A stretch of 64,000 nt of DNA from Cystobacter ferrugineus (lineage in GTDB: Bacteria > Myxococcota > Myxococcia > Myxococcales > Myxococcaceae), in the NCBI RefSeq assembly GCF_001887355.1, contig NZ_MPIN01000001.1:1-64000 (forward strand), read 5' to 3'. Numbering within the stretch: position 1 is the first letter of the stretch; each line of letters starts with the position of its first letter. A program made the translations under genes and the position numbers. The notes beneath the pieces were generated by a model. It did no database searches and was not told the origin of the DNA. It worked only from the letters and a program-made list of their open reading frames with translations. This document shows positions 34,365 to 43,045 of this stretch, piece after piece.

Positions 34365-37300
34365 TCACGGCTTCACGACACCGGAGGGATCCGCGTCCCA
34401 CATGTGGACGCGCACCTGGCCCGCATCCGAGCCCCCGGGCGGGTTGTTCCACTTCTTCGGGTCGCCCCGCACCAACACCTTGCCGTCCGCGGTGAGCATG
34501 ATCATGTGCCCATCATGCATCACCGGAGCGGCCAGGCTGTGGCCGCCCAGCTCGGTGCCGGTCGCCTGCTTGTCGGGCTCCGGGTTGGCGGAGTTGATGC
34601 TGTAGAACATGCCGCTCTGGGTACCGCTGAGCGAGCAGGCATTGGCCGCCTTGCCCACCGCGGTGCTGGTGTTGACGAGCTCGTTGCCATTTTCGTCCCG
34701 GGCCAGCTCGATGCCGCCCCACACCATCTGACCGGCGCCCAGTTGCTTGATCCACAGTGGGACGGCGTTGTTGCAGCTCGTGCCCGTGGGGTTGCGGTCC
34801 TCGAAGGCGAGCACGTACCCGTGGGGAGTGGGCTTCTGCAGATCCGCGGGCTCGTCGGAGATGTCCGGGTTGTTGCCGGTGCCCACGTACAGGCGCACGC
34901 CCTTGCCCGAGGCCTCGCGGTACAGCGTCGCCCCCATGGTGGAGTAGACGCCCTGGAACTTCGCCTCGTTCTGGTACTCGGGCTTCGAGCTGTTCTTCAG
35001 CTCCGTCTGGATGTCCGCGATCTTGCACACCTGGAGCACCCGGCCGAAGCCGCGCGTGGCGTCCACCTTGTTGGTGGCGATGCGGTAGATCTTGCCCTGC
35101 GTCGTGGCGGCGTAGATGAGCTCGGCGTTGCCGTCATCGTTGGCGTCCACCGCCAGCGGCTCACCCGAGATGCCCTCGTTGAGGGCCAGGGGGATGACGC
35201 CCGCGGTCTTGGTGGCCGACTGCGCGCCCGGCAACTGCACCGGCATGCCCGTCTTGGCGTCCAGCAGGAAGAGCGACCCGGCGGTGTTGGGGTTGGGAAC
35301 GTAGTCGGTGCCCACCAGCGCCACCCAGCGCAGGCCTCCCTTGGAGCCGAAGTCCATGCGCGTCACGGTCGGGGCGTGGCGCGAGCCGCGCGTGTCCGGC
35401 AGCAGCGTGCCCGTGGCGCCCAGGTCGGCGAAGGCGTCCTCCACGGTGAGCTTGCCGATCTGACCGCCGAAGTCGATCTTGTCCGAGGCCATGTCGAACT
35501 CCCACATGGGCAGGGGGAAGTTCTTGCTGGAGGGATCGGTGACGTCGAGCGCGAACACCACGCTGTGCGAGGGGCCGGTGGGGGCCACGAGCATCGTCTT
35601 GGCGCCCTCGGTGGAGCCCACCGTGTCCTTGGGTCCGATCGTCCACGCCTTGTCCGACACCGCGTTGGCGGAGAAGCCCTTGGTGGGATCGTAGCTGCCA
35701 AAGCCCAGGTCCACGTCCGCCACCGTGGGGGAGGCGTCCACGGAAGCGCGCTTGCCATTGCCCTGACGCAGGTAGGTCCCCACGTAGTAGGGCAGCAGCT
35801 TGCGCGGCATGTAGGCGAACTGCTCGGTGGCCTCGCCGTACTCACGGGGGTAGGGCTTGGGATCGTTGGTGTTGGCGGGGCACTTCTGCGAGGACTTCAC
35901 CTTGAAGTAGCCATTGGCCTCGGGGGTGGAGGTGCAGCCATCGTCGCCCAGCCGCAGCTCGCCGGCGTCCACGCCATACAGGAAGCCCTGGGTGGTGCCC
36001 ACGTAGGCCATGGTGGAGCGAGCGCTCACGCGCGAATCCTTCATGAAGTTGTTCACGTAGGCGTTCTGCTCCTGTCCCTTGGCGAGCGTCACCCAGGAGG
36101 GCATCGCGGAGGCGCCGATGATGGCGGGGGTGGAGAGCTGCACGCCGCCCATGGCCCAGGTGCGCTTGGTGTCCTTGTTGTCGCCGGTGCGCTGCTCCCA
36201 GCCATACAGCCAGTTGCGCAGCAGCGCGCGGTCCGCGTTGTCGGGAGGACCTCCGCTGGCGTCCAGGTCGCACACCCAGTTGCCACCGTTGTTCGTTCCG
36301 CAGTTGTTGCTGGAGAAGGCCTCGCCGCCGTTGTCGTCGGTCAACACGCTCTTCAGCTCGGTGCGCTGACCCTGCGGGTTCATGGTGATGAGCTTGCGCC
36401 AGTTGACCGGATCGGGCGTCGTCGTGGAGCGCAGATCGGTCGAGAGCTTGTTGCCGCTGTCCCACTCCACGCCGTTCACGGTCACGGTGCTGGTGGGCAG
36501 CTCCGGATGGAAGAGCTTGCGCAGGTAGAGGTGGCCGCGCTCGGACAGGTCCGGCCGGCCATCCAACACGCGCACGGAGGGCTGCTGATTGCCGGGCTCG
36601 AACCACTTGCGGCCGGGCGTCTCGAAGGTGCCGTAGAGGACCGTGTTGGCCACCGTGGACACGGCCGCGCGGCCGTAGTCTCCCGCCTTCACCGCCTTGT
36701 AGAAGACGTTGATGTTCTTGATGGTCGGCTGGCACTGGTCGTACTTGCTCTCCATGACGGCCTGCCAGCAGAGCTGCGAGCCGGTGAGGCTGCGCTCCAG
36801 GAAGTCGCGCAGCGTCACCGTCTGATCGCGCTTGCCGTCGGCGGGCGGGGCATCGAGCGGCACGTCCACCCAGGTGGGGTTGGGGTTGACCGACATGACC
36901 GGGTTGTTCGAGGCGCAGTTGGACGTGCAGACCTTGCAGTCGAGCGCGACCTGGTAGCGGATGCGCGGCCGATCCGCCGCGGCGCGCGATCTGCAGAACG
37001 CCGCGTCGGTGCTGCTCTGCGCGTAGTAGGACTCGTCGTGGGCCCGGAACGTCACCTCGGTGATGGTGAAGTCCTGGGCGATGTCCGGCGAGAGATCGCC
37101 CGACACCACGCCCGAGCGCACCCGGCCGCCGTTGGACTTGTGGATCATGAAGCTCACGTCGTTGAAGTCACGGTCACCGCCACCGGGCAGGTCCTCGAAG
37201 CCGAGCACCCAGCGGTACTTGTCGGTGGAGGGCGCGCCCACCAGCACGTGGGGCATCAGATCCCGGCCACTCGTGTCCGCCTTCACGAACGCGCGCTCGT

Positions 37301-38648
37301 GCGGCATGACCAGGTTGTTGTAGGCCGGCACGTTCTTGAGGCGATCCAGCGTCGCCTGGTCCAGCCAGCCCCACAGGTTCAGCTCGCGGCAGCGGGTCTT
37401 GTTGGTGGTGTAGGCGCAGCCGATGTCCATCTCGGCCACCGACTTGAAGCTCTGGCCGTCCACCTGCTTGGGGGCGGCGACCTGGGGGTTCTGATCCAGG
37501 TTGAGGAACGTCTTGGAGAAATAGACGTAGGTGGGCGTCTTCAGATACAGCGCGCAGATGTTGCTGTTGGCCTTGAAGCTCAGGCAGGGGTAGACCTTGG
37601 CGTCGCCGGAGCTCACCGGGTTGTGGCCGGCCGAGCCCCACGACACGGCGAAGAAGACGATCTCCCGGTCTCCCTGGATCTCCCCCAGGTTCACCGTGCG
37701 ATCGTTCTCCTGATCGAGCTGGTTGTCCGGCGGGGTCGGCCAGGGCCGGCCATCGGTGTCATAGGCGGAGACGTTGTAGTCGGGGATGCCGTTCTCCACG
37801 GTGGAGACGTCCGCCACCGGACCCAGGTTGCCGCCGGTGTTCTTGTCACCGTCGTCGTCGGAGTGCAGGAAGACCAGGTGCCCGATGCCCTTGAAGCTGT
37901 TCTTCGCGTCGCGGGGCTCGAGCAGGTTGGGCATGCTCCGGTAGAGGCCCCGGTCGCTGAACTGATCGGCGCTGTCCGCGCTGCCATCCTGACCCAGGAG
38001 GCCGACCTTGAGGGTCGGACGAGAGCCGGAGGTGATGGGATGCGCGGCCACCACATTGGCCGAGTCATTGAAGTGGCCGCCGCAATCCTTCGAGGCCAGC
38101 TCCGGCACGTAGAGGCTGCTGGTCTTCTTGCCCCCGGACGCGTTCGTGTACGTGTAGGAGAACTTGTTGCCGCAGCGCCGCCCCGTGCTGTTCAGGGAGG
38201 TGGCGTCGGTCATCTGGAACAGCGCTTCGTGGAAGTCCGCGATGCCGTTGCCGTCGTTGTCGGCGAGCGTGTCATCCGAGCTGTCGGTCAGGTTGGCGCC
38301 CTGGTTGATGAAGCGGCGTTCGACCAGGTCCTGGTAATAGAAGTAGCCGAGCGCCGTGGAGTTGCCGGCCTCCTCGTACAGGTAGCTGACGCGCACCTGC
38401 TGGGTGAAGGGGAAGTAGATGCGCTCGGGGTTGAGCACCTCGAGGTTGGTGTCCAGCCGCAGGGCGGGCGGGTTGTCCTTGGTGACCGAGATGGAGGACA
38501 GGTCCTTGAAGTCCAGGGCCTTGAAGTCCGGCTGCCGGTCCTGTTCGGTGGCGTCGTGGCAGAGCTCGAGCGAGCCCGGACTGTCAGCCCAGGATGAAGA
38601 AGAGGCGCACAGCAGTGCCAGAAGCAGGGTGGGGCGTGAGGCGTGCAT
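34365..38648 (-). CDS. pilY1: Pilus tip adhesin/priming factor PilY1
   Basis: 1427 residues with a signal peptide (MHASRPTLLLALLCASSSSWA). The N-terminal half has a DUF4114-like segment (YRWVLGFEDLPGGGDRDFNDVSFMIH, about residues 480-505) and many cysteines. The C-terminal half (about 830-1330) is the PilC/PilY1 beta-propeller, with DANDDGNAE (about 1168-1176), the calcium-binding loop that governs pilus extension. PilY1 goes to the pilus tip with the minor pilins. AGGAG lies 8 bp before the ATG. The cytochrome gene before it and the four pilins around it match M. xanthus cluster_1, whose PilY1.1 depends on calcium and TfcP. Confidence 0.93.
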   Translation of the reverse strand: MHASRPTLLLALLCASSSSWADSPGSLELCHDATEQDRQPDFKALDFKDLSSISVTKDNPPALRLDTNLEVLNPERIYFPFTQQVRVSYLYEEAGNSTALGYFYYQDLVERRFINQGANLTDSSDDTLADNDGNGIADFHEALFQMTDATSLNSTGRRCGNKFSYTYTNASGGKKTSSLYVPELASKDCGGHFNDSANVVAAHPITSGSRPTLKVGLLGQDGSADSADQFSDRGLYRSMPNLLEPRDAKNSFKGIGHLVFLHSDDDGDKNTGGNLGPVADVSTVENGIPDYNVSAYDTDGRPWPTPPDNQLDQENDRTVNLGEIQGDREIVFFAVSWGSAGHNPVSSGDAKVYPCLSFKANSNICALYLKTPTYVYFSKTFLNLDQNPQVAAPKQVDGQSFKSVAEMDIGCAYTTNKTRCRELNLWGWLDQATLDRLKNVPAYNNLVMPHERAFVKADTSGRDLMPHVLVGAPSTDKYRWVLGFEDLPGGGDRDFNDVSFMIHKSNGGRVRSGVVSGDLSPDIAQDFTITEVTFRAHDESYYAQSSTDAAFCRSRAAADRPRIRYQVALDCKVCTSNCASNNPVMSVNPNPTWVDVPLDAPPADGKRDQTVTLRDFLERSLTGSQLCWQAVMESKYDQCQPTIKNINVFYKAVKAGDYGRAAVSTVANTVLYGTFETPGRKWFEPGNQQPSVRVLDGRPDLSERGHLYLRKLFHPELPTSTVTVNGVEWDSGNKLSTDLRSTTTPDPVNWRKLITMNPQGQRTELKSVLTDDNGGEAFSSNNCGTNNGGNWVCDLDASGGPPDNADRALLRNWLYGWEQRTGDNKDTKRTWAMGGVQLSTPAIIGASAMPSWVTLAKGQEQNAYVNNFMKDSRVSARSTMAYVGTTQGFLYGVDAGELRLGDDGCTSTPEANGYFKVKSSQKCPANTNDPKPYPREYGEATEQFAYMPRKLLPYYVGTYLRQGNGKRASVDASPTVADVDLGFGSYDPTKGFSANAVSDKAWTIGPKDTVGSTEGAKTMLVAPTGPSHSVVFALDVTDPSSKNFPLPMWEFDMASDKIDFGGQIGKLTVEDAFADLGATGTLLPDTRGSRHAPTVTRMDFGSKGGLRWVALVGTDYVPNPNTAGSLFLLDAKTGMPVQLPGAQSATKTAGVIPLALNEGISGEPLAVDANDDGNAELIYAATTQGKIYRIATNKVDATRGFGRVLQVCKIADIQTELKNSSKPEYQNEAKFQGVYSTMGATLYREASGKGVRLYVGTGNNPDISDEPADLQKPTPHGYVLAFEDRNPTGTSCNNAVPLWIKQLGAGQMVWGGIELARDENGNELVNTSTAVGKAANACSLSGTQSGMFYSINSANPEPDKQATGTELGGHSLAAPVMHDGHMIMLTADGKVLVRGDPKKWNNPPGGSDAGQVRVHMWDADPSGVVKP

Positions 38649-38669
38649 GCGTGTATCTCCTGGAGGCCG

Positions 38670-39008
38670 TCAGGGCGCGGGAGCGGAAGGGGCAGGGGAC
38701 TGGGCACCGCGCAGGAAGGACAGCAGATCATCGACGTCCTTGGGCTGCAGTTGCCGCGGATCGCACAGCGTCTTGGGATTGACCGCCCAGGGGTCCTTCA
38801 CCCACTGACGCAGCTCACTGCTCTTGTGCGAGGCCAGCCACGTGGCCAGGTTGTCCGTGGCCTTGGCCCCCGGAGGATCATTCCGGGCGGGCTGGGCCGC
38901 GTGGCAGTGGCCGCACGCGCTGGTGAAGACCTGCTTGCCATGGTTGGCATCTCCTGCCTGGGCAGGAAGTGCCATCAGGAGGACGAGGAGCGGGAAGGAG
39001 CGATTCAT
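38670..39008 (-). CDS. tfcP: Noncanonical cytochrome c TfcP
   Basis: 112 residues. Signal peptide MNRSFPLLVLLMALPAQAG, then a single heme site C32-GH-C35-H36 (TSACGHCHAAQP). In an ordinary class I cytochrome the distal ligand is a Met in the C-terminal third; here there is none after Met12, and the expected place carries KTLCDPRQL with Cys82. This matches TfcP of Myxococcus xanthus, reported to have His/Cys ligation and to help PilY1.1 bind calcium instead of carrying electrons. Position between pilX and pilY1 agrees. GGAGG lies 6 bp before the ATG; a GTG just before it is possible. Confidence 0.85.
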   Translation of the reverse strand: MNRSFPLLVLLMALPAQAGDANHGKQVFTSACGHCHAAQPARNDPPGAKATDNLATWLASHKSSELRQWVKDPWAVNPKTLCDPRQLQPKDVDDLLSFLRGAQSPAPSAPAP

Positions 39009-39038
39009 CACGGGCCTCCAGGGGGACCACGGGGAACT

Positions 39039-39848
39039 TCAGAGTTTCGTGCCTTGGGACAGGTCAATGTCCTTCGTCGGCTTCGGAATCGGCCTGCCGC
39101 TGTTGATCGGGCCGTCTACCTTCTGATTGTTGTTGACGTTCGTCTGGGGCGACACCGGGTCGGCGAACACGAGCGCGCGCACCACCGAGCGCGCCAGCAC
39201 CACTTCGCCCGTGCCCCGCACCTCACCCACCGACACCACCCACACCGCGTGGTTGTTGTCGATGCGCGGATCATTCGCCACGAACGCGCCCTCGTCCTCG
39301 TCGTCGTGCACGAAGACCCGGTAGGTGACGTTGCGCTGCTCGGGGTAGGACAGGTAGGGCTTGTTGTTGATGGCGCGCAGCTCCTTGCCGGCCACGCTGT
39401 AATTGGGGTCCACCGCCTGGTTCGTTCCCGGCAACAACGTATAGGGGGTGTTGGGGATGACTTCGTACCAGCTCCGTCCGGTGCCCGGAAAGTTCGCCTC
39501 GTCCACCTCGCCCCGGTTGTTGAACCCCGGCTTGGCGGCCATGAGCGTGCCCAGCTTGAACATCACGTCCGTGAAGTTGGAGGCCTTGCCCTGGTAGGCG
39601 GAGGTCTCGCTCTCGAAGTCGCTGTGCTTGGACAGCAGCATCGTGAGCACCTCGCGCCCCTCGGCGAGCCCCGCCTCCGCCGCGAAGAACGCCTCGCGCG
39701 AGTGCCGCTCGCGCCCCTGCAGCTCGCTCTCCTGGCTCACCACGCGCAGGCTGACCAGCGTCGCCGCCGTCACCACCGAGATCACCGCGAGCGCGATGAG
39801 CAACGTCATGCCGCGGGGGGAGCGTCGGCCTGCGCGCACCTTTTTCAT
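39039..39848 (-). CDS. pilX: Minor pilin PilX
   Basis: 269 residues. The leader MKKVRAGRRSPRG is followed by MTLLIALAVISVVTAATLVSLRVVSQESE without Glu5, as usual for PilX/GspK-type pilins that cap the tip. The family signature is REAFFAAEAGLAEGREVL. The rest is a beta-rich domain with an Asn/Lys-rich end (NVNNNQKVDGPINSGRP). First gene of the pilus cluster; its promoter must lie in the intergenic region before the kinase-like gene. Confidence 0.88.
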   Translation of the reverse strand: MKKVRAGRRSPRGMTLLIALAVISVVTAATLVSLRVVSQESELQGRERHSREAFFAAEAGLAEGREVLTMLLSKHSDFESETSAYQGKASNFTDVMFKLGTLMAAKPGFNNRGEVDEANFPGTGRSWYEVIPNTPYTLLPGTNQAVDPNYSVAGKELRAINNKPYLSYPEQRNVTYRVFVHDDEDEGAFVANDPRIDNNHAVWVVSVGEVRGTGEVVLARSVVRALVFADPVSPQTNVNNNQKVDGPINSGRPIPKPTKDIDLSQGTKL

Positions 39849-40266
39849 CTGGGGGCCTCTCCGGCGATGGGGGGGCGAGGGCCTCGGAAGGTGACGGGGG
39901 GCACGCTCCGAGTTCCGCATTTCACATGCAAATACCAGCTCTTCCCATCCTCCCATCTCTTTACAGTCTGTCAAGAAGTGACTGTTCAGGATTCGACCGA
40001 AAGTACGGCCAGGGGAGGGGATGGGGCGGGTCCGGGCAGGCGCGCGGGGGGCCGGAAAATCCGCCTTCCGCCCGTCTTCAAGGAGCAAAGCACGGCGGGG
40101 CCCCGGAATGACAGCGGCCAGGCGAGGTGGCGCTGGAGCCACCTCCTCCCGGGACGGGGCGTGCACCCGGAAGCCATGTGGGCGCTGCGTCCTTGCTTGC
40201 CGGTGGATGAGCCGGCGTGGCACGCTCGCGGCCCCCCGACGTCCCCCAGCCGTGCGAAAGGAAGGG
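39849..40266. promoter_or_regulatory. 418-bp divergent intergenic region (pilX / kinase-like gene)
   Basis: No gene is seen. A relatively AT-rich stretch at 39915-40000 contains an inverted repeat ACAGTC-N11-GACTGT (39963-39985) that overlaps a perfect minus-strand TTGACA (39969-39974), a plausible -35 for pilX, although no good -10 follows at the right distance. The part nearest 40267 is GC-rich. The kinase-like gene has AAGGAAGGG just before its ATG. The region must serve both transcripts. Confidence 0.4.
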
Positions 40267-42372
40267 ATGAGCAGCGCCTACCGGTTGACTGGACGTATCG
40301 AGGCCGGCGAGCTCGCCGAGCTGTATGACGCCGTGGAGGAGTCCGGTGGCGCCGGGGTGGTCATCAAGCTCTTCCACCCGAAGACGTCGGATCCTCGCTA
40401 CGCCACCACGCTCGCCTCGACGTACAGCGTGCTCAACCCGCTGCGCTCCGAGGGCATCGTCCACGTGCTGGACGTGGGCTTCGTGAGGAACCGGCTCGTC
40501 GTGGTGCGCGAGGCGGTGGAGGGGTCCAACCTGGGCGTCGCGCTGCAGCGGCTCAACACCAAGGAGGTCCTCCTCCCGCCGGGCCTCGCGCTCAGCCTCG
40601 TCATCCAGCTCCTCGAGTCCGTGGAGCGCGCCCACGCGGAGGGCATCGTCCATGGAGCCCTCACCCCGGGCAACGTGCTGTTGTCGCGCTCGGGCGTGCC
40701 CCACGTGTGCGACTTCGGGGCGCTCCACGCGCTCCTGGCGGTGCCTGAGCTCAAGCGCGCCTTCGTGGGCCGCGGCCGCAGCGCCTACCGGGCGCCGGAA
40801 GTGGGGCGGGGGGGAGAGCCCGACGTGCTCTCGGACGTGTACTCCATCGGCGCCATCGCCTACGAGCTGCTCACCCTGCGCGAGGCCGTCATGCCCGAGG
40901 GGGGCATCAGCACCCGCCGCGCCGGACTGCCTCCACCCAGCCGTCTGGATCGGCGCGTCCACGCCCGGTTGGATCCCCTCATCCTGCGCGCCCTGGAGCC
41001 CACGCCCACGCGGCGCTTCCGCTCCTGCGCGGAGTTCGCCACCGCGCTGCGCGGCTTCCTGTCCAACCAGGGCGGACTGCCCGGCGCCGAGGAGCAGCGC
41101 CGCTTCATGGCGGAGCTGCTGCCCAACCCGGTGTCCTTCGGGGCCTCGGGCCCGGTGCCCTTCACCGAGCCCTTCTCCCTCACGCCCATCTCCGGCGTGT
41201 CCCTGGCCCAGGTGAGCGCGGACGCCCTGGACAAGTCCGTGGTGATGCGCCCCTCCTTCAGCCCGGCGCTCAGTGATGCGGACACCATGGATGCGCCGCC
41301 CGCCTTCGAGGAGTATTCGGGCTCGTTCGACAACAGCCCGGCCCCCGCGCCGTCAGAGCCCGTTGCTCACTCCGCCCACGCCCCCTCCGGGCACCCCACG
41401 CTCGATCGGACGGGCTCCGCGGACACCCACATCCGCGAGCGGCCGTTGCTCCACCCCGCGGAAGTCAGGTCCGCCGAGCGCGAGGACGACACGCCCTCGA
41501 TCGTGAGCAAGAGCCCCCTCGGGGTCTCGGGGGATGACGCGCCCACCTGGGTGGCTCCTCCCGGCGCCGCGCCGATCAAGTCCCGCCGCGCGACCGCGAC
41601 CCAGGGCCCGCCCCGGGAGGGGACGCGCATCGGCAAGAATCCCCGCCTGCGCGTGGTGGAGGACTACTCCCGGCCCGTCGCCAGGCCGGACACGGATGAC
41701 CTGATCGAAACCGCGCCGCTGCGCTCGCGCCCGGCCCTCGCGCCGGTGCGCGTCGCGGCACCGCCCCCCGAGCCCGAGCCGGTGCTTCCCGCGCCCACCG
41801 CTCCGGAGATGCCCGCGGTGATCGCGGAGCGCCAGCGCATGTTGACCGAGGAGCGCAACCTCCTGGAGGACACGTGGAGCCGCAGGCGGATGCTGGCCGT
41901 GGCCAGCGCCGTCGCGCTGGTGGGCCTCGCGTGCTTCGCCCTCGGGGTGTGGAAGTACTCCCAGCCGCCCCCGGTGGACACGGATCCCAAGGTGGACGCG
42001 GTCAGCGGCGCCGTGGAGCAGTACCTCCAGGGGCCACCGCCCCCCGAGGAGCCCAGCGCTCCACCGTCCGCCGTCCCCACGCCCGCCCCCGAGCCTCCCG
42101 CCGCCTCCAGCCTCGAGCCCGCTCCCGCGGCCTCCAAGGCCAACCTGGCGTGGATCACCCTCGAGGCGAACCGCCCGGCGCGCGCCTACATCGATGGCGT
42201 GCGCGTCAAGCGTCCGCTGCCCCTGGTGCACTATCCGCTCAAGCCGGGCCTGCGCGAGGTCACCGTGGAGACGCTCCGCTCCCCGCGCCAGCGCGAGGTG
42301 TTCCAGCTCCGCCTGGAGCGCGGCGAGCACAAGAAGGTCGAGCAGATTTTTCCCGCCCCCCGCCGTCGCTGA
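40267..42372 (+). CDS. Membrane-anchored protein pseudokinase with PEGA-like C-terminus
   Basis: 701 residues. Residues 1-275 have the Hanks kinase fold: VVIKLFH (Lys34), then HGALTPGNVLL where HRDLKPxN is expected (His129-Gly130-Ala131), CDFGAL (Asp149) and an APE-like YRAPE. The catalytic Asp is missing and the glycine loop is poor, so it should bind nucleotide or a partner without phosphorylating. A long Pro/Ala-rich linker, one membrane helix (MLAVASAVALVGLACFALGVW, about 545-565) and a C-terminal PEGA-like domain (ARAYIDGVRVKRPLPLVHYPLKPGLREVTVET) follow. A response regulator gene lies 4 bp downstream. Confidence 0.85.
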   Translation: MSSAYRLTGRIEAGELAELYDAVEESGGAGVVIKLFHPKTSDPRYATTLASTYSVLNPLRSEGIVHVLDVGFVRNRLVVVREAVEGSNLGVALQRLNTKEVLLPPGLALSLVIQLLESVERAHAEGIVHGALTPGNVLLSRSGVPHVCDFGALHALLAVPELKRAFVGRGRSAYRAPEVGRGGEPDVLSDVYSIGAIAYELLTLREAVMPEGGISTRRAGLPPPSRLDRRVHARLDPLILRALEPTPTRRFRSCAEFATALRGFLSNQGGLPGAEEQRRFMAELLPNPVSFGASGPVPFTEPFSLTPISGVSLAQVSADALDKSVVMRPSFSPALSDADTMDAPPAFEEYSGSFDNSPAPAPSEPVAHSAHAPSGHPTLDRTGSADTHIRERPLLHPAEVRSAEREDDTPSIVSKSPLGVSGDDAPTWVAPPGAAPIKSRRATATQGPPREGTRIGKNPRLRVVEDYSRPVARPDTDDLIETAPLRSRPALAPVRVAAPPPEPEPVLPAPTAPEMPAVIAERQRMLTEERNLLEDTWSRRRMLAVASAVALVGLACFALGVWKYSQPPPVDTDPKVDAVSGAVEQYLQGPPPPEEPSAPPSAVPTPAPEPPAASSLEPAPAASKANLAWITLEANRPARAYIDGVRVKRPLPLVHYPLKPGLREVTVETLRSPRQREVFQLRLERGEHKKVEQIFPAPRRR

Positions 42373-42376
42373 GGCC

Positions 42377-43039
42377 ATGGACCGCACCCGCGTCTTCATC
42401 GTCGAGGATCAACCGACCCTGCTGCGCAACCTCCTCAAGGTGCTCGGCACCTTCCCCGAGCTGGAGCTGGTGGGCAGTGCCCAGCAGGGCGAGGTGGCGG
42501 TGGAGGAGGTGGTCCGCACGCGTCCGGAGCTGGTGTTGTTGGACCTGGAGCTGCCGGACGTGCATGGCATCGAGGTCACCCGGCGGCTCAAGCGCCGCGC
42601 GCCCGAGGTGGAGGTGCTCATCCTCACCTCCTTCGAGGACGAGCAGAAGGTGTACGAGGCCATCCAGGCGGGCGCCTCGGGCTATCTCGTCAAGCGGGTG
42701 GGGCCGGAGAAGATCCGCTCGGGCATCCGCGAGGTGATGGAGGGGGGCACGGTGCTCGAGCCCCTCATCGCCAAACGCTTCTGGAACTACTTCCACTCGC
42801 TCCAGGCCCGGCCCCCCGAGCCCGAGCGGGCGCCCAACCCCTGGGGGCTGACGCCCGCGGAGTTCGAGGTGCTGCGCTACGTGGCCAAGGGCCTGTCCAA
42901 CGCCGAGGTGGGCCGGGTGATGACGCTGGAGCGGCGCACGGTGCGCACGCACCTGTCCCATATCTACCGGAAGATGGGGGTGCACTCGCACGTGGAGGCG
43001 GTGGTGCTCGCCCTGCGCGCGGGGCTCGTGGAGCTGTGA
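42377..43039 (+). CDS. NarL/FixJ-family response regulator
   Basis: 220 residues. Receiver domain: acidic pocket IVEDQPT (Glu10-Asp11), phospho-acceptor LVLLDLELPD (Asp56), switch Thr in LILTSFED and Lys in YLVKRVG. After a linker rich in Pro the LuxR-type HTH is GLTPAEFEVLRYVAKGLSNAEVGRVMTLERRTVRTHLSHIYRKMGVHSHVEAVVLAL. It binds DNA when phosphorylated. ATG at 42377, 4 bp after the pseudokinase stop, so the two are likely one operon. No histidine kinase is adjacent. Confidence 0.93.
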   Translation: MDRTRVFIVEDQPTLLRNLLKVLGTFPELELVGSAQQGEVAVEEVVRTRPELVLLDLELPDVHGIEVTRRLKRRAPEVEVLILTSFEDEQKVYEAIQAGASGYLVKRVGPEKIRSGIREVMEGGTVLEPLIAKRFWNYFHSLQARPPEPERAPNPWGLTPAEFEVLRYVAKGLSNAEVGRVMTLERRTVRTHLSHIYRKMGVHSHVEAVVLALRAGLVEL

Positions 43040-43045
43040 GGCCGC

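Noticed and set aside
34353-38597. Open frame of more than 1400 codons on the plus strand opposite pilY1
   Set aside because: High GC makes long antisense frames common. Its product is a monotonous His/Val/Arg/Gly/Ala sequence without motifs, while the minus strand encodes a clear PilY1.
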